Shown one piece after another: positions 62,902-64,000 of a stretch of DNA of 64,000 bases (position 1 is its first letter; every line of letters starts with the position of its first letter). Location: positions 62,001 to 126,000 of the forward strand of contig NZ_JACXZC010000006.1 in NCBI RefSeq assembly GCF_020281205.1, read 5' to 3'. This stretch comes from Empedobacter stercoris. Its GTDB lineage: Bacteria > Bacteroidota > Bacteroidia > Flavobacteriales > Weeksellaceae. The notes under the pieces were generated by a model. That model saw only the letters and a program-made list of their open reading frames with translations, had not been told where the DNA came from and searched no databases. A program made the position numbers and the translations under genes.

Positions 62902-64000
62902 TTCGAAACTTCATTACGATATTGTCGTGATAGGAAGCGGTTTGGGTGGACTTGTTTCTGCTCTTATTTTGGCAAAGGAAGGAAAGAAAGTGGTGGTGCT
63001 TGAAAAGAATAATCAGTTTGGTGGAAATTTGCAAACTTTTGTTCGGAATAAAACAATTTTTGATACGGGTGTTCATTATATTGGAGGTTTAGCTAAAGGT
63101 GAAAACTTATATAATTATTTCAAATATCTAAATATAGCCGACAAGCTAAAGTTGAAGCAATTGAATAAAGATGGTTTTGATATGATTTCTTTTGATGATG
63201 ATAAAAACGTCTATCCAATAGCACAAACTTATCAAAATTTTGTCGATCAATTGTCTGTCTTTTTTCCAGAAGAACGCGAAAAATTAATCGAATACAGTAG
63301 AAAGTTAGAAGAGATTTGTGCTGCTTTTCCGATGTATAATTTAGCCACTTCTGCGTTTGCTGACGAAGAAGATTTCTTGGCAATTAATGCCAAAGATTAC
63401 ATTGATTCTGTGTTCACAAACGAGCGATTGAAAGCCGTTTTAGTGGGGAATAATTTTTTATATGTGGGACAAGCAAAAAAGACACCTTTATACATTCATG
63501 CGCTTTCTGTTAACTCTTATATACATTCGGCTTGGCGTTGTGTAAATGGTGGAAGCCAAATTTCAACTCTTTTGATTAAGGAGTTGAAAAAGTATGGAGG
63601 AGAAATTTATAAATACCAAGAAATACAAGCCTTTGTTCAAGATGAAAATGAAGAGGTAATAGCTTGTGAAACGAAGGAAGGAAAGCGTTTTTATGGAGAT
63701 TTATTTATTTCGAATATAGATATCAAGAAAACGATCGATATGTTGGGAGAACGCAAGTTTGGAAAACCATTTTCTAAACGTGTTAAAAGTTTAGAAGTTA
63801 CACCTTCCGTGTTTTCTGTTTATTTCGTTTTTAAGCCTAAAAGTTTTCCATATATCAACCATAATATCTATCATTTTAATTCGATAAACGATGTATGGGA
63901 CAGTTATGAAAAGTCAATTGACAATTGGCCGAATACTTATATTGCAACATTTAGTTTGGATCAAAAAAATGAAGCATATTCGGAAAGTATGACGGTTATG
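62876..64000 (+). CDS. FAD-dependent desaturase/isomerase-like oxidoreductase, 5' part (continues past window)
   Basis: ATG 62876 opens a frame that reaches the window end (375 codons). DIVVIGSGLGGLVSALIL is an FAD-binding Rossmann motif, followed by VVVLEKNNQFGGNLQTF, the GG-doublet typical of CrtI/CrtISO-like phytoene desaturases, and FDTGVHYIGGL. SAWRCVNGGSQISTLLIKEL also matches this family. It could introduce or isomerise polyene double bonds. Starts inside the previous gene with a 26-base overlap. Confidence 0.85.
   Translation, partial: MNTSFTPNNSKLHYDIVVIGSGLGGLVSALILAKEGKKVVVLEKNNQFGGNLQTFVRNKTIFDTGVHYIGGLAKGENLYNYFKYLNIADKLKLKQLNKDGFDMISFDDDKNVYPIAQTYQNFVDQLSVFFPEEREKLIEYSRKLEEICAAFPMYNLATSAFADEEDFLAINAKDYIDSVFTNERLKAVLVGNNFLYVGQAKKTPLYIHALSVNSYIHSAWRCVNGGSQISTLLIKELKKYGGEIYKYQEIQAFVQDENEEVIACETKEGKRFYGDLFISNIDIKKTIDMLGERKFGKPFSKRVKSLEVTPSVFSVYFVFKPKSFPYINHNIYHFNSINDVWDSYEKSIDNWPNTYIATFSLDQKNEAYSESMTVM

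Noticed and set aside
1-64000. tRNA, rRNA or CRISPR array
   Set aside because: I found no cloverleaf, rRNA segment or regularly spaced direct repeats of 25-40 bases in the intergenic regions I read.

Overview
The window is an AT-rich chromosomal segment of a Bacteroidota bacterium, most likely family Weeksellaceae/Flavobacteriaceae (Empedobacter- or Chryseobacterium-like; genus not certain). Reasons: TAnnTTTG-type -7 promoter boxes instead of sigma70 -10 boxes, A-rich leaders without Shine-Dalgarno sequences, bacillithiol gene bshA, the conserved rlmD/DUF6452/DUF6048 block, and a flexirubin-type (dialkylresorcinol/aryl-polyene) pigment cluster with a tyrosine ammonia-lyase.

Layout. 1-12.2 kb: de novo purine synthesis on the + strand (purL fragment, purC, purF, purM, then purN, purH, purD), interrupted by a small zinc-ribbon gene (-), a Pif1-like helicase and an FKBP/SlyD-type isomerase. 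12.2-17.9 kb: a VF530 gene coupled to an unknown gene and an ADP-ribosylglycohydrolase (-), a cbpA-cbpM co-chaperone pair, rlmF, a diheme c-type cytochrome and a TerC-family membrane protein (-). 18-24.7 kb: a GH3 glycosidase and serine hydrolase separated by a -1 shift at an A9 run, bshA, and lon. 24.7-31.2 kb: DUF6048/DUF6452/rlmD, a membrane-anchored protein of unknown function (-), a structured intergenic region with a 51-codon ORF, and a TPR histidine kinase plus response regulator. 31.3-32.6 kb: an IS256-family element whose transposase carries an in-frame stop. 32.7-34.2 kb: a copper/cytochrome-oxidase-assembly-like trio (SCO1, YHS lipoprotein, small exported protein). 34.3-36.8 kb: three tandem PPK2 polyphosphate kinases, the third frameshifted. 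Then rplS and a JmjC/cupin protein.

38.3-64 kb is one dense biosynthetic cluster, apparently transcribed from a divergent promoter region near 39.56 kb with a second internal promoter near 57.18 kb. Tyrosine ammonia-lyase supplies a coumarate-type starter. Two carrier proteins, several ketosynthases (one lacking the active-site Cys), a ketoreductase and three hotdog dehydratases build the polyene. DarA/DarB make the dialkylresorcinol partner. Acyltransferases, an ABC exporter, LolA, a lipoprotein, and an MMPL-PlsC fusion presumably attach and transport the product to the outer membrane. The cluster runs off the right edge inside an FAD-dependent desaturase-like gene.

The less expected signals are regulatory: tandem hairpins with near-identical loops before purC; TGTCAGTT/AACTGACA boxes shared by lon, cbpA and slyD, with a GG-N10-GA element before lon and cbpA; a dispersed hairpin repeat present twice in opposite orientation; and an array of TGTCTAA-like half-sites on an 11-bp phase upstream of the two-component system. 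All functional statements come from reading motifs and family knowledge; no database search was run.
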